Notes under the pieces: model-generated
Told to the model about the DNA's origin: nothing
What the model saw: the letters and a program-made list of their open reading frames with translations, nothing else
Database searches by the model: none
Shown: positions 1 through 12,937 of the stretch, in pieces
Numbering within the stretch: position 1 is the first letter of the stretch
Layout of the letters: each line of letters opens with the position of its first letter
Source of the DNA: Cryptomeria japonica
Taxonomy: Eukaryota; Streptophyta; Pinopsida; Cupressales; Cupressaceae
Reading direction: 5' to 3'
Assembly: GCF_030272615.1 (NCBI RefSeq)
Contig: NC_081415.1
Span: 626,699,740-626,763,739 of the forward strand
Length of the DNA stretch: 64,000 bases
Position numbers and translations under genes: made by a program

Positions 1-187
1 AGAAGTAACAGGGGAAATCTTGCCCGAACAAGAAGCTTTCCTAAATGAGTTCATAGAATTGGACCCATTCTCTAATTACCATGCCACTGGCCTAGGTACC
101 TATTGCATTTTTGAAGAAGATCAGAAGATCCAAAAACTCACCAGGGATCCGTTCTCCAAAGATCAGTTGTCTTCGGCTCTATGGACT
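1..187 (+). pseudogene. Element A pol fragment just upstream of RNase H
   Basis: The open frame enters from the window edge and reads to the W-T at 182-187, where element B interrupts it. It continues in frame at 13470 as L-H-F-D-G-A, the first catalytic block of an RNase H. The fragment is acidic and hydrophilic with no motif of its own; it is probably the protease-to-RNase H linker. The apparent extension of this ORF to 226 runs into the LTR of B and is not real coding sequence. Confidence 0.75.
183..187. repeat. Target-site duplication of element B, left copy
   Basis: GGACT lies directly before the LTR start and GGACC directly after the other LTR (13470-13474). Four of five bases match, as expected for an old 5-bp duplication made by a Ty3-type integrase with one later substitution. 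Confidence 0.8.
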
Positions 188-3100
188 TGTGAGGCCCTAC
201 CCCGACTCGGTCCAGCAATTCAGTAATTTTTATGTTGAGACTATTATGGATGCTTTATTTTTATGCATTATGGATTTAGAACTTATATTATTCCATGTTT
301 TGGGATTGACATTGCTATATGTTGATGCTTTATTTATATGCTTTATGTTATAGAACTCTATATGATTCTAGAACAAGATAAATTTGAGATGATGTATGTC
401 ATTTATGGATTTGCAGGACTTTCCTATGATGATAGAAATAGGATGCATGTTTTATATGGATCAAAATTATGAGAAATATGATAATTACTTATGTTGAGTT
501 ATTTGGATGCAAGATTTATTGATTTAATGTATATTGTATGTAGAGTGTTTGATGTGTATTCTTAATCATGTGTTTTACATTATATGAGGGTATTTGAAAT
601 TACTAATGTGTAATTGAGATGCGCAGGCAAATTATCCATGTGACCATGGAAATATTATGGAGAACCAAACCTAGACCTATGTGCATTCGTAAAACGAGGG
701 TTTATCTATTTGGAGAGACAACACCCCGTTTGTATCATACTTTATTCGTGAAAGTGATTGTTGCATGAATGTTAAATTGAATTTTGATTATTTGTGTAAA
801 TCCAATGAGAGACAAGATTTCATTTATAATTTTGTAAAAGTATTTTCTTTGTGTCACTCGACACATGTTTTGATTTATTTTTGAGTTTCTAAATTTGTCT
901 CTTGGAGGAAGTTGTTTAACTATAGCTTTTTCAATTAATTTAATATGATTCCATAAATGCCTTGGGTAAAGAATCTTTGGGATGGTCAACTTAAGTTTGA
1001 CCCAAAAATTAACTTCAAATGGGTTTAAAAAGGGTTAAATGGACACCTAGGGGTAGTTTAATAGGGTTTCCTAAAGCCCATAAGGTATACCTAAGGGTTA
1101 GGAGGAATTTTAGGCATGTACCAACTCTCATGTGACCTTTTAGACACCTTAAAAAGTGACTTTTCTAAGTTGTGCGAAAATTGAAATTAGAAGGCTTGAA
1201 CTAAGTTGTTAACCTTCCTTTTTGAATGAGAGTTCCCTTTCCCATTTTACCTTACTTTCCTTTTTAGTTTTAGAAACTTGTGAGAACTCTCACTAGGGTC
1301 TTCTTAAGCAGGAATGAGAGATTTTGGGGGTAATCACCTACTCTCCATTTTTGGAGACAAGGAATTTTGAATTTAAAAAAAAAAAGATATTTTGAATTGA
1401 GAATTTGGCTAAGGGTAGAAAGGAAAGACTTGTGGAATTGGGCTGCTCATCCTCAACAAAACTAGCATACCTTTGGGCAGTGGAAGGTTTGTTCTACCTT
1501 TCTTGTAATGTTTCAATATTGCATGTTGTATTGAAAGAATTGCTTGTGTAAAAGGCTAGTTTTCTTGCATATTTCCCTTGGAAAAATGTTTGGTGTTTAT
1601 GTTTTACTTTTGTATGGAATTTTATGTGCTTTGGGAGTAATCAAGACCTCCTACTTTTAGGAGAGAGGATGGTCTTGTGGGTGGTGGAAGTGACAGCCCT
1701 CGAGTGAGAGACTCTCGTAATGAGAATGATCACAAGGGATTTTATGTGACCCTTACTGCATGGCTTGTTTATGCATTGGGGGTCATAAGGAGGGAAATAA
1801 GACATGAATGCGTTAGGGGGCATAAGGAATGTGGGGTTGTTATACTTATGATGTATTTGGTTTTCCATGAGGTGGCTATATGTTTTACCATACTTGCAGT
1901 CTCCTCAGGGTACTTGGTCCACTACCACCCTTGAAAAGACATCACAATGTGTGGTGCAGTGTAGCCCTGGGTTGGGATTGTGTTTGAGATTGTGTTTTCC
2001 CTTGTCTTTTGTGTTTGCATGTGTGTTACTCATCTAGGGCTTGGTTCTCTGAGCTCGAGGGTGGCTACTAGTTAGCCTAGGCTGGGAGGTGAGCTCTCCA
2101 TGGTCATAGCTCTTGATTTAATGTAGGTTGTTGGAAGAAAGGAATAGGACATGTAGATATGGCTGGAGTATTTGTTGCAGAAAAATGATGTAAATGTAAT
2201 TATTATTTTTTGGAAGACGTCATTTATTTGAAATGAGAGACCTATTTGTAAAGTGACAATAAAGACTTGGGAATATGTTTTAAAGATATGTAGTATTTAT
2301 TTATGCTATAGAAAAACTCTGGTTTTTAGTTTCTACATTTAAAAATAATAATAACATTGTTGTGTTTTAGGATATCTTAAAAAGAAAGTGATTTATTTAT
2401 TCCTTCTATGCATTTAAAACAAAATATTAGAAAAGAAATGAATTAGTTTTGCATGCATGCAGTAGGCTGAAAATAAAAGCATTTAGATCTATACATGGAA
2501 ATGTAAAAGTTATTTTATTTAAATCTGTGAATTTATTTTATTTGCGATTTTATTTTTATTTACAGAAAATAAAGTCTAAAGTTAAAATAACCATCTCTGT
2601 AGTTTTATTTTAACGACTTCTAGATAAATAAAGTTGTTGTTAGAGTTTATTCAAATATTGTCATTTGTTTATATGCAGAAAATAAAATCTAGAGTTAAAC
2701 AGGTTATTTGAAAATAAATAATTTCTAGATCTAAATAGATGTGTTTTAAATTTATATACTTCTATCAATTTTAATTACTTGCAGAAAGTAAATCTGAGAA
2801 ATCAACAAATTATCTTATTCAAATTTTCAACTGCTTGGCCTTTAAATTAAAAAGATGTATGTACATTTATTTAAATCTAAAACCCTTTGATTTATCTGTT
2901 AAAATGGTTTTCTTATATACAGAATACGAATATAGATTTTCAAGAGAGCTCTAAATTTAATATGTAGTTAGAATATAGGTATATAAATATATATCATTTA
3001 TCAACATATATATATATATATATTCTTGAAATCTAAGCATTTTTTTGGAAAAAGAATAATATTAATTTTTTTTTTTTTGAAAGGGTCGGGCTCGGGCCGA

Positions 3101-4177
3101 ACCACTGTGCATTGCATAGTGGGCGGCCTTGGCCGGCGCCATTGTGGGCGTCCACAATGGACGGCCCAAGGATTGCCACTGTGGGCGACCGCAGTGGTCG
3201 CTGCCACTGTGGTAACCCACAGTGAGTGGCGCCACTCACCCAAAACCTCTGCCCTCTACAAAAAAAGTTGATCACCACCGCCATTGTTGCCCAATCGGCC
3301 CCTGCAAAATACCCTAAATGAAACAAAAATATATATATAAAACCCTAGTCTGGGTAGGGCTAGGGTAGTATAAGGAATAAGTAAAAAAATAGTAAAATAA
3401 GAGGTATTTAATAATATTCATTTTTAGTTAGGGTTTGCTTGAAGAATTTAGAAATATGAGGTAAATATTATAGGATTAAAAATAAATAGTTATATATATA
3501 TATATATATATATATATGGAGTTTGACAATATAAGAGAATAAGACAGAGTTAGATTAAAAATTTATTCTTAGTGTTTATAAATTTATGTTTGTGATAAAC
3601 ATATGGATCTATTTAAAGAAGAAAAATGTAATGTTTTTAATTAAGTATTCATGAAGTCAATCTTTTAGGAAATTTAATTTATGTTGAAATTTATTTATCT
3701 ATAAGGATTAAAATTTAGCCTCCTAGATATAAGTATAGGAGATGAAGCTTTATAGGAAAATATTCATTATGAGATTTAGTTTAATTAAACCCCCTTCGAT
3801 GATTAGTTAGTCACATTTTAATTATTGTCTAAAATAAATTTGAGACATTAAGTACTATGTGCTAGGACTAAATTTAATTATTCCCTAAAAGCTATTTATG
3901 ACTATTGGAAATTAATATTATCCTTGTCTATCAATTTAGATTTTTGAATTTAATTTAATCTATTGGGCCAAATTGATGAGTTAAGACAATATATATATTT
4001 TAGTAATATGCATTTAATTTAAATAATATTTTGCTTACTTGAGTTAGTGGTTAGAGTTAACTCACACATAGTTAAGCCAAAACATGTTATAGCATTTTAT
4101 ATTTGTCAATTTAATGTTTTAAGTTGTGATTTAAAAAAAAAATTATCCTGTTCTTGCCCTAAATTCTGGGCATGACA
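188..4177 (+). repeat. Element B 5' LTR, about 3.99 kb
   Basis: It aligns along its length with 9123-13469 and has TG...CA ends. It is AT-rich with a GC-rich hairpin block near 3083-3250 and short (TA)n runs near 3005-3022 and 3489-3518. Short ORFs at 735-989 (-) and 1677-1934 (+) also occur in the other LTR, but they are short, differ at their ends and show no known domain, so I do not call them genes. I cannot place the promoter inside this LTR with confidence. Confidence 0.93.
3083..3250. repeat. GC-rich inverted-repeat block in the B LTR
   Basis: A GC-rich island in an AT-rich LTR contains interleaved palindromes, for example CCACTG...CAGTGG at 3177-3198 and CATTGTGG...CCACAATG around 3140-3160. 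The counterpart in the 3' LTR is 12180-12385. It could form hairpins in RNA or DNA or be a methylation-rich control segment; function is unknown. Confidence 0.6.
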
Positions 4178-4180
4178 TTT

Positions 4181-4192
4181 TGGTATCAGAGC
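4181..4192 (+). other. Element B primer binding site (tRNA-iMet type)
   Basis: TGGTATCAGAGC begins three bases after the LTR end. It complements the 3' end of plant initiator methionine tRNA, the usual minus-strand primer of many plant Ty1 and Ty3 elements. Confidence 0.93.
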
Positions 4193-4347
4193 AAGGTTTC
4201 CAACTCTAGGAACCTTTCTCCATTACGTTTCGCTTTAAATTATTTAATTAATTTAATTAATTTTCTAGGATATTTAAATTTAAATAATAAAATATTACTC
4301 CAAAGAAATTAGTTATTTAATTTATTTAATTTATTTTTTCTCTTAGG

Positions 4348-5720
4348 ATGCCTCCAACTACGCGACAAGCTCGCAAGCACGGAAGGGGTCCTAGGCATGC
4401 ACACATAGCATGCAAAGAGGTAGATAGGGAGGAATTGGTTCTGGAAGAGAACCAGAGGCTCCTCCCAAATAGCTAAATGATCCAAACGGAAACCTCTTAG
4501 AAGCAATCCAGAACCTAATTGGTATAGTCTAGGAAAGGCTTCCAGCAGAGGACCATCATGTTGGAAATTACAACTCTGGGAGTCATAGATCAACTGATAG
4601 GGAACGGAGCAGGAGTCCACCTCCTATTCCTGTAGAGAGTCAGGGTGGGAATGAGCCAGAGTCTGTAGACCTACCAGGACCACCTCCAATGGTGGAGCCA
4701 AAGTTTTATGAGAGAGCTCGTCAAGATCCAGGGGATCTTATCAGGGAGGTTATGCACCTCCAGCCACCATATTTTGGGGGTTCTATCGATGGGTAGAAGC
4801 TGAGGCTTGGCTATTGAGCCTTGATAGGTGTTTTACATTGCGCTCTTACGAGAGCAATCTAAAAGCACATGTAGCAGTTCATCTATTGAGAGGGACGACC
4901 TCCACATGGTGGAGACAGGAGGAGTACAAGTGCGGATTAGTTCCTGATACTCTCACTTGGGAGATATTTACAGAGAGGTTCAGGGAGAGGAACCTGTTGG
5001 AACATTATAGATAGCGTCAGATAGACGAGTTTCACAACCTCCAACAAAAGGGCCTCTCAGTGACCTAATACGAGAGCAAATTCTTTGAGCTCTTGCCTTA
5101 CGTGGACTATCTAAAGGACGAGAAACTTCTCGTCAATCGCTTCATCAGAGGGCTGAATGCCGACATAGCAGGGCCAATGAGGATGTCCACTCCAGGGAGC
5201 CTTCGGGTTGCTGTGGAGAAGGCACTAATAGTAGAGGAGATTTAGGTCAGACCATAGGATACTAGGGATTGGTTCCAGAACCAAAACCCTACACCCCAGA
5301 CATACAGATTTCAGAAACCCCATTGGAAGGGAAATAATAGAAACTCATAGAGTTTCTCCAAACCCCCTCCTCTGCAATAGTCACAACAGAACCAGAGGCA
5401 AAAGCCTCCACAGTATCAGCAAGGCACAAAGCCCAAGCAGTGGCAGTCTCAGGGTTAGAGGTGAGATCAGAGAGCTCAGGTGCCTTACACACCTCCAGTA
5501 AGGACTCAGCATTCCTCTAGGGGTGGGTATAGTGGATCTAGCAGGACAAGAGGATAGGTTTTCTCTAGGCCTCAGGGTGCCCAGTTTCAGGCACGGGGTG
5601 CTTGATTTACATGTGGAGCCATGAGGCATATGGCAAGGGATTGTCCTCAAGGTTAGATGGCAGGAAATCAAAGGATGACCGCTTCAGAGCCTATAGTTGG
5701 TGATATGGGTAGGTCCCATA
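4348..5720 (+). pseudogene. Element B gag (capsid and zinc knuckle), broken
   Basis: The first plausible ATG is at 4348, 155 bases after the PBS. A frameshift lies between this start and about 4785; downstream coding is in the frame used by the rest of pol. The retrotransposon gag capsid segment lies at about 4785-5240 (a W-V-E-A-E-A-W helix, then W-W-R-Q, F-T-E-R-F-R-E-R). A basic Q/P-rich linker follows, then a zinc knuckle near 5600-5650 of pattern CX2CX4HX4C whose first Cys codon is now TGA (5603-5605). Many UAG codons fall where Gln is expected. Gag would form the cytoplasmic particle that packages the RNA. Confidence 0.8.
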
Positions 5721-5764
5721 GAGTATTCGTAGTGTTTGACAACTGCTAGGCTGAGCATCAGGCC

Positions 5765-6046
5765 ATGGTCATTGAGGCTGTAGGTATGATCAAAGGTAAC
5801 AATGTATCTATTTTATTTGATTCAGGAGCTACTGACTCTTTTATTTCTCCATTGGTTGTGGAGTGTTGCGGGCTAGTGGCAACTAGACAGGGTGTCAGTT
5901 GGGAAGTGGAGTTAGCTTCAGGGGCTAGAGTGTCAGTGGAATCAGAGGTTAGGGCATGTCAGCTACAGATTGGCAAGACCACCACTTTAGTAGGCCTTAG
6001 AGTGACACCACTTGAATCTTATGGTATCGTACTTGGCATGGATTGA
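5765..6046 (+). pseudogene. Element B aspartic protease (retropepsin)
   Basis: The segment carries the catalytic motif F-D-S-G-A-T-D-S-F-I, typical of Ty3-type retropepsins, which cut the gag-pol polyprotein. The catalytic Asp and Gly are intact. It shares the frame of gag and RT and was separated from them only by point stops; it ends at TGA after the G-M-D near 6045, where the usual motif continues G-M-D-W-L. Confidence 0.85.
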
Positions 6047-6249
6047 CTTTATGCCCACAGAGCCAAGATGGAGCACTGCCTAAAAAAGATCGAGTGTGAG
6101 GATGATCATGGTTCACCCATGGTTATCGTCGAGATTCACAGACCCATGTCCCTTCGTATGATCTTCGAAATGCATCTTAAGCAGAGCATGTGAAAGGGAT
6201 GTCAGCTTTTTGCCATCACCATCAGTGATCGAGAAGAAGAGGATGAAAA

Positions 6250-7610
6250 GGAAACATCGCTTGATGACCATCCTATCCTTAAGGGATATTCGGATGTGTT
6301 TCCTTCAGAGTTACCTAGTATGCTGCCTCATAGAGAGATTGATTTTCATATAGACCTTGTACCAGGAGTTGAGCTAGTTTCCAGAGCACCTTATAGGATG
6401 ACCACAAATGAGCTTAATGAGCTCAAGATGTAGCTTGAGGAACTCCTTGAGAAGGGGCACATTCATCCTACCGTATCCCCATGGGGTGCACCAGTCATCT
6501 TCGTAAAGAAGAAGGATGGATCTCTCCGATTATGCATGGATTATCATCAGTTAAACAAAGTAACTATCAAGAATCATTATCCATTACCCAGAATCGATGA
6601 TTTATTTGACCAACTTCAGGGTGCCAAAGTCTTTTCCAAAATTGATCTGAAGTCAGGATACCATCAGCTAAGAATAGTGGAAATTGATATCCACAAGACC
6701 ATATTTCACACTAGATATGGCCACTATGAGTTCACCGTGGTTCCATTCGGTCTTACGAATGCTCCAACTATTTTCATGAGCCTCATGAATGGGGTATTCC
6801 GCACATTTCTGGACTGCTTTGTGATTATGTTCCTTGATGATATATTGATATATTCTTGGAATGAGAAGGAGAATGAGGAGCACCTGAGACAGGTATTGCA
6901 GTGTTTGCGGGACAATCAGTTGTATGGCAGTTTGTCAAAGTGTGCTTTCTTTCATTCAGAGGTCAAGTACCTTGGGCACGTTATTTTTGATGATGGGATC
7001 TCAATTGACCCATCAAAGATCAGAGCTATTATGGATTGGCCAGTGCCAACCAGTGTGACAAAGGTCAGGAGCTTCATGGGCTTAGTAGGTTATTACCGAT
7101 GTTTTGTTGAGGGATTCTCTAGAGTCGCACATCCTATTACTTCTCTTCAGCATAAAGGGAAGAAATTTGAGTGGATAGAGAAGTACGATAGGGCCTTTTA
7201 GCAACTCAAAAAGGCACTTACTAGCGCACCTATCCTTGTAGTACCAGATCCCTCAGCTGACTTCATGGTTTGCACAGATGCTTCCCTAGAGGGTTTAGGA
7301 GCAATCCTTATGCAGGATAGTAGGGCTATAGCATTTGAGTCTAGGAAACTAAAGACTCATGAACTTAATTATCCTACTCATGACCTTGAGCTTGCAGTAG
7401 TAGTGCATGCACTTGTGAGGTGGAGACACTTCCTTTTGGGTCATCACTTAGAGCTTCATTCAGACCATTAGAGTCTTCAGTACATTTTCACTTAGTTGAA
7501 CCTTAATGTACGATAGAGGAGATGGATGGAGTTCTTGTTTAAATATGATTTTGACATTCATTACATCAAAGGAAAGGAAAACATAGTTGCAGATGCTTTG
7601 AGTAGGAGAC
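6250..7610 (+). pseudogene. Element B reverse transcriptase and RNase H
   Basis: RT starts near 6280 with the P-Y-R-M and [13 protein letters not shown] blocks and continues through [15 protein letters not shown] and V-P-F-G-L-T-N-A-P to the catalytic F-L-D-D at about 6830-6842. The connection and RNase H follow (C-T-D-A-S near 7270, then A-D-A-L-S-R-R near 7590). Stops at 7199-7201 and 7469-7471 and others divide the frame. The catalytic Asp pair is preserved. The enzyme would copy element RNA into DNA in the particle. Confidence 0.9.
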
Positions 7611-7829
7611 ATCATGAGGTATACACCATATCTATGGGCACGGATTTGAGAGACCGTATACTGTAGCATTTGCCAGAGGATGGATGGTATTCAGAGGTTT
7701 GTCAGGTGATACGGTCTCAGGATAGTCTAGAGGGGAAATATGTGGATTATTCTTTGGAGTCTGATGGACTATTACGCCATAGAGGGCGCATTTACGTACC
7801 TTCTTTCAGGGGATTGTGAGAGTTCATTG

Positions 7830-8900
7830 TCATGGAGGCTCATAGAGATCCTTATGTAGCACATCCCAGAGTTAAAAAGATGCATGTTGACTTGAGACAG
7901 TTATATCATTGGCCAGGAATGCGGCAGCTAATTGCTGAGTTAGTAGCCTGATGCCTCGAGTGTCAGAGAGTCAAGGTAGAGCACCGCCATCCAGGTGGGT
8001 TGCTCCAGTCTCATGCTATACCAGAGTGGAAGTGGGATACTATATCCATGGATTTCATCATTGGTCTTCCTATGTCTTCTCGTCGCCATGATGCCATCTT
8101 GGTGATAGTTGACAAGTTGACCAAAGTGGCTCACTTTTCACCAGTTCAGACTACCTTCACAGCACCAGCAGTAGCACAGGTGTTCTTGCGAGACATTGTC
8201 AGACTTCATGGCGTTCCATGCAAGATTATTTCTGATAGGGATTCCCTCTTCACTTCTTCCTTTTGGAAGGCATTACAGGCAGCTATGGGCACTAAGCTCA
8301 ACTTTAGTACAACCTATCATCCAGAAATAGATGGTTAGACAAAGAGGGTTAATCAGGTGTTAGAGGATATGCTTCACAAGTACGTCATGGATCATCAGAC
8401 CAGATGGGAAGAGTACCTTCCCTTAGTGGAGTTTGCCTATAACGATGGGCATCACACTTCATTGGGAATGCCACCCTATCAGGCATTATACGATAGACCT
8501 TGCAAGACACCGTTGAGTTGGGACCGCATAGAGGACAGAGTTGCTATTGGTCCAGAGATAGTTTGGGATATGGAACAGTAGGTGGGTTTGATTAGGCAGC
8601 GTCTTAGAGAGGCTCAGGATAGATAGAAGAAATATGTAGATGCAAAGAGGATAGATCATAGCTACTTGGTTGGAGACAGAGTCTTTTTGAGAGTGCGACC
8701 ACATAAGAGTCCAATCCATTACAGAAAGGGTTCTAAGCTCATACCTCGTTTTGTAGGACCATTTGAGATCCTTGAGAGGATAGGACCAGTTGCCTACGAT
8801 TTAGCATTGCCACCTAGCCTGTCACGCATCCACGATGTGTTTCATGTATCATTTTTGAGGAAGTATATCTTTGATGAGTCTCATATATTAGATTAGGATG
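7830..8900 (+). pseudogene. Element B integrase with lost catalytic Glu
   Basis: The HHCC zinc domain lies near 7840-7980 (C-L-E-C). The core has Asp in S-M-D-F (about 8050) and Asp in I-S-D-R-D (about 8230). Where the family has T-E-R-V-N this copy reads T-K-R-V-N (about 8340-8355), so the third catalytic residue, Glu, is Lys, a single G-to-A change. A UAG also precedes it (8336-8338). The C-terminal domain with F-V-G-P-F-E-I and H-D-V-F-H-V-S runs to about 8890. Integrase would join the DNA copy to the genome; this one cannot be active. Confidence 0.88.
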
Positions 8901-9112
8901 CCTTGCAGGTAGAGTCAGACGGGCAACTAGCTTTGGAGCCCATTCGCATTTTGGCACACCGGATGCTGGCCCTTTGAGGTTGAGAGATGGACTAGGTTAG
9001 GGTCCAGTGGGATTGCTATGATGAGGTTACAGCTTCATGGGAGGATGCAACACGTATGAGATCAGAGTACCCTGATCCTTTTGATGAACTCCAAGAGGAA
9101 GTTCATGCCTAG
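8890..9112 (+). pseudogene. Element B chromodomain-like C-terminus
   Basis: After the integrase, the same frame reads L-E-P-I-R-I-L, then V-R-V-Q-W and S-W-E-D-A-T-R-M-R, ending Y-P-D-P-F before TAG at 9110-9112. This spacing matches the chromodomain tail of plant chromoviruses, which directs integration to marked chromatin. Two internal UAG/UGA-type stops interrupt it. The call rests on pattern, not on a profile search. Confidence 0.65.
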
Positions 9113-9122
9113 AGGGGGAGGG
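9111..9122 (+). other. Element B polypurine tract
   Basis: AGAGGGGGAGGG lies directly upstream of the 3' LTR. It primes plus-strand synthesis. It overlaps the gag-pol stop codon by two bases. Confidence 0.9.
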
Positions 9123-11907
9123 TGTGAGGCCCTACCCCGACTCGGTCTAGCAGTTCAGTAATTTTTATGTTGAGACTATTATGGATGCTTTATTTTTATG
9201 CGTTATGGATTTTTAACTTATATTATTCCATGTTTTGGGATTGACATTGCTATATGTTGATGCTTCATTTATATGCTTTATGTTATAGAACTCTATATGA
9301 TTCTAGAACAAGATAAATTTGAGATGATGTATGTCATTTATGGATTTGCAGGACTTTCCTGTGATGATAGAAATAGGATGCATGTTTTATATGGATCAAA
9401 ATTATGAGAAATGTGATAATTGCTTATGTTGAATTATTTGGATGCAAGATTTATTGATTTAATGTATATTGTATGCAGAGTGTTTGATGTGTATTCTTAA
9501 TCATGTGTTTTACATTATATGAGGGTATTTGAAATTACTAATGTGTAATTGAGATGCAAAGGCAAATTATCCATGTGACCATGGAAATATTATGGAGAAC
9601 CAAACCTAGACCTATGTGCGTTCGTAAAACTAGGGTTTATCTATTTGGAAAGACAACACCCCATTTGTATCGTATTTTATTCGTGAAAGTGATTGTTGCA
9701 TGAATGTTAAATTGAATTTTGATTATTTGTGTAAATCCAACGAGAGACAAGATTTCATGTATAATTTTGTAAAAGTATTTTCTTTGTGTCACTTGACACA
9801 TGTTTTGATTTATGTTTGAGTTTTTAAATTTGTCTCTTGGAGGAAGTTGTTTAACTATAGATTTTTCAATTAATTTGATATGATTCAATAAATGCCTTGG
9901 GTAAAGAATCTTTGGGATGGTCAACTTAAGTTTGACCCGAAAATTAACTTTGGATGGGTTTAAAAAGGGTTATATGGACACCTAGGGGTAGTTTAATAGG
10001 GTTTCCTAAAGCCCATAAGGTATACCTAAGGGTTAGGAGTAATTTTAGGCATGTACCAACTCTCATGTGACCTTTTAGACACCTTAAAAAGTGACTTTTC
10101 TAAGTTGTACGAAAATTGAAATTAGAAGGCTTGAACTAAGTTGTTAACCTTCCTTTTTGAATGAGAGTCCCCTTTCCCATTTTACCTTACTTTCCTTTTC
10201 AGTTTTAGAAACTTGTGAGAACTCTCACTAGGGTCTTCTTAAGCAGGAATGAGAGATTTTGGGGGTAATCACCCACTCTCCTTTTTTGGAGACAAGGAAT
10301 TTTGAATTAAAAAAAAAAAGAGAGATTTTGAATTGAGAATTTAGCTAAGGGTAGAAAGGAAAGACTTGTGGAATTGGGTTGCTCATCCTCAACAAAACTA
10401 GCATACCTTTGGGTAGTGGAAGGTTGGTTCTACCTTTCTTGTAATGTTTTCATATTGCATGTTGTATTGAAAGAATTGCTTGTGTAAAAGGCTAGTTTTC
10501 TTGCATATTTCCCTTGGAAAAATGTTTGGTGTTTATGTTTTACTTTTGTATGGCATTTTATGTGCTTTGGGAGTAATCAAGACCTCCTACTCTTGGGAGA
10601 GAGGATGGTCTTGTGGGTGGTAGAAGTGACAGCCCTTGAGTGAGAGACTCTCGTAATGAGAGTGATCACAAGGGATTTTATGTGACCCTTGCTGGATGGC
10701 TTGTTTATGGATTGGGGGTCATAAGGAGGGAAATAAGGCATGAATGCCTTGGGGGGCATAAGGAATGTGGGGTTGTTATACTTATGATGTATTTGGTTTT
10801 CCATGAGATGGCTATATGTTTTACCATACTTGCAGTCTCCTCAGGGTACTTGGTCCACTACCACCCTTAAAAAGACATCACAATGTGTGGTGCAGTGTAG
10901 CCCTGGGTTGGGATTGTGTTTGAAATTGTGTTTTCCCTTGTCTTTTGTGTTTGTATGTGTTTTACCCGTTTAGGGCTTGGTTCTCCGAGCTCGGGGGTGG
11001 CTACTAGTTAGCCTAGGCTAGGAGGTGAGCTCTCTATGGTCATAGCTCTTGATTTAATGTAGGTTGTTGGAAGAAAGGAATAGGACATGTAGATATGGCT
11101 GGAGTATTTGTTGCAGAAAAATGATGTAAATGTAATTAATATTCTTTGAAGGATCTGATTTATTTGAAATGAGAGACCTATTTGTAAAGTGACAATAAAG
11201 ACTTGGGAATATGTTTTAAAGATATGTAGTATTTCTTTATGCTATAGAAAAACTCTGGTTTTTAGTTTCTACATTTAAAAAAAAATAATAACATTGTTGT
11301 GTTTTAGGATATCTTAAAAAGAAAGTAATTTATTTATTCCTTCTATGCATTTAAAACAAAATATTAGAAAATAAATGAATTAGTTTTGCATGCATGCAGT
11401 AGGCTGAAAATAAAAGCATTTAGATCTATACATGAAAATGTAAAAGTTATTTTATTTAAATCTGTGAATTTATTTTATTTGCGATTTTATTTTGATTTAC
11501 AGAAAATAAAGTCTAAAGTTAAAATAACCATCTCTATAGTTTTATTTTAATGACTTCTAGATAAATAAAGTTGCTATTAGAGTTTATTCAAATACTGTCA
11601 TTTGTTTATATGCAGAAAATAAAATCTAGAGTTAAATAGGTTATTTGAAAATAAATAATTTCTAGATCTAAATAGATGCGTTTTAAATTTATATACTTCT
11701 GTCAATTTTAATTACTTGCAGAAAGTAAATCTGAGAAATCAACAAACTATCTTATTCAAATTTTCAGCTGCTTGGCATTTAAATTAAAAAGATGTATGTA
11801 CATTTATTTAAATCTGAAACCGTTTAATTTATCTATTAAAATGGTTTTCTTATATACAGAATAACAATATAGATTTTCAAGAGAGCTCTAAATTTAATAT
11901 GTAGTTA

Positions 11908-11908
<1 letters not shown>

Positions 11909-11999
<91 letters not shown>
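11909..11999. repeat. (TA)n microsatellite
   Basis: An almost pure TA dinucleotide run of about 90 bp in the B 3' LTR. The 5' LTR has only a short TA run at the corresponding place near 3005-3022, so the tract expanded, or its sister contracted, after or during insertion. Confidence 0.9.
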
Positions 12000-12003
<4 letters not shown>

Positions 12004-12636
12004 ATATTCGTATATATATATTTATGAATAGAATGATATTCGTTTATCTAAGTTAAAATGAATTCATTTTCTTTTTGTTAAAAAAAAATACTTATATATC
12101 ATTTATCAACATATATATATTTGAAATCTAAGCATTTTTTTAGAAAAAGAATAATATTAAATTTATTTTTTTTTGAAAGGGTCAGGCTCGAGCCGAACCA
12201 CTCTGCACTGCACAGTGGGCAGCAGGGGCCAAACATTGTGCATGGCACAGTGGGCGGCCTTGGCCGGCGCCACTTTGGGCGTCCACAGTGGACGGCCTAA
12301 GGACCGCCACTGTGGGCGACCATAGTGGTTGCTGCCACTTTGGTAACCCACAGTGAGCGGCGCCGCTCACCGAAAACCCCCGCCACCATAACCCCTGCCC
12401 CCTGCAAAAAAAAATGATCACAGCTGCCATTGTTGCCCAAACGGCCCCTGCAAAATACCCTAAATGAAACAAAAATATATATATAAAACCCTAGCCCGAG
12501 TAGGGCTAGGGTAGTATAAGGTATAAGTAAGAAAATAGTAAAATAAGAGGTATTTTATAATATTCATTTCTAGTTAGGGTTTGCTTGAAGAATTTAGAAA
12601 TATGAGGTAAATATTATAGGATTAAAAATAAATAGT

Positions 12637-12937
12637 TATATATATATATATATATATATGGAGTTTGACAATATAAGAGAATAAGACAGAGTTAGATTAA
12701 AAATTTATTCTTAGTGTTTATAAATTTATGTTTGTGATAAACATATGGATCTATTTAAAGAAGAAAAATGCAATGTTTTTAATTAAGTATATATATATAT
12801 ATATATATGGAGTTTGATAATATAAGAGAATAAGACAGAGTTAGATTAAAAATTTATTCTTAGTGTTTATAAATTTATGTTTGTGATAAACATATGGATC
12901 TATTTAAAGAAGAAAAATGCAATGTTTTTAATTAAGT
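12637..12937. repeat. Tandem duplication of about 150 bp in the B 3' LTR
   Basis: A unit starting in a TA run, then GGAGTTTGA and ending AATTAAGTAT, occurs twice in succession here and only once in the 5' LTR (about 3490-3650). The duplication is private to this LTR; slippage between the bounding TA runs is a likely cause. Confidence 0.85.

Noticed and set aside
20-226. 68-codon ORF taken as a complete small gene
   Set aside because: Its last 13 codons are LTR sequence of B; the true frame jumps to 13470.
735-989. ORF in the B 5' LTR also seen at 9637-9924 in the 3' LTR
   Set aside because: The repetition only reflects LTR homology. It is short, the start and end differ, and no domain is visible; the same holds for 1641-1934 and 10577-10870.
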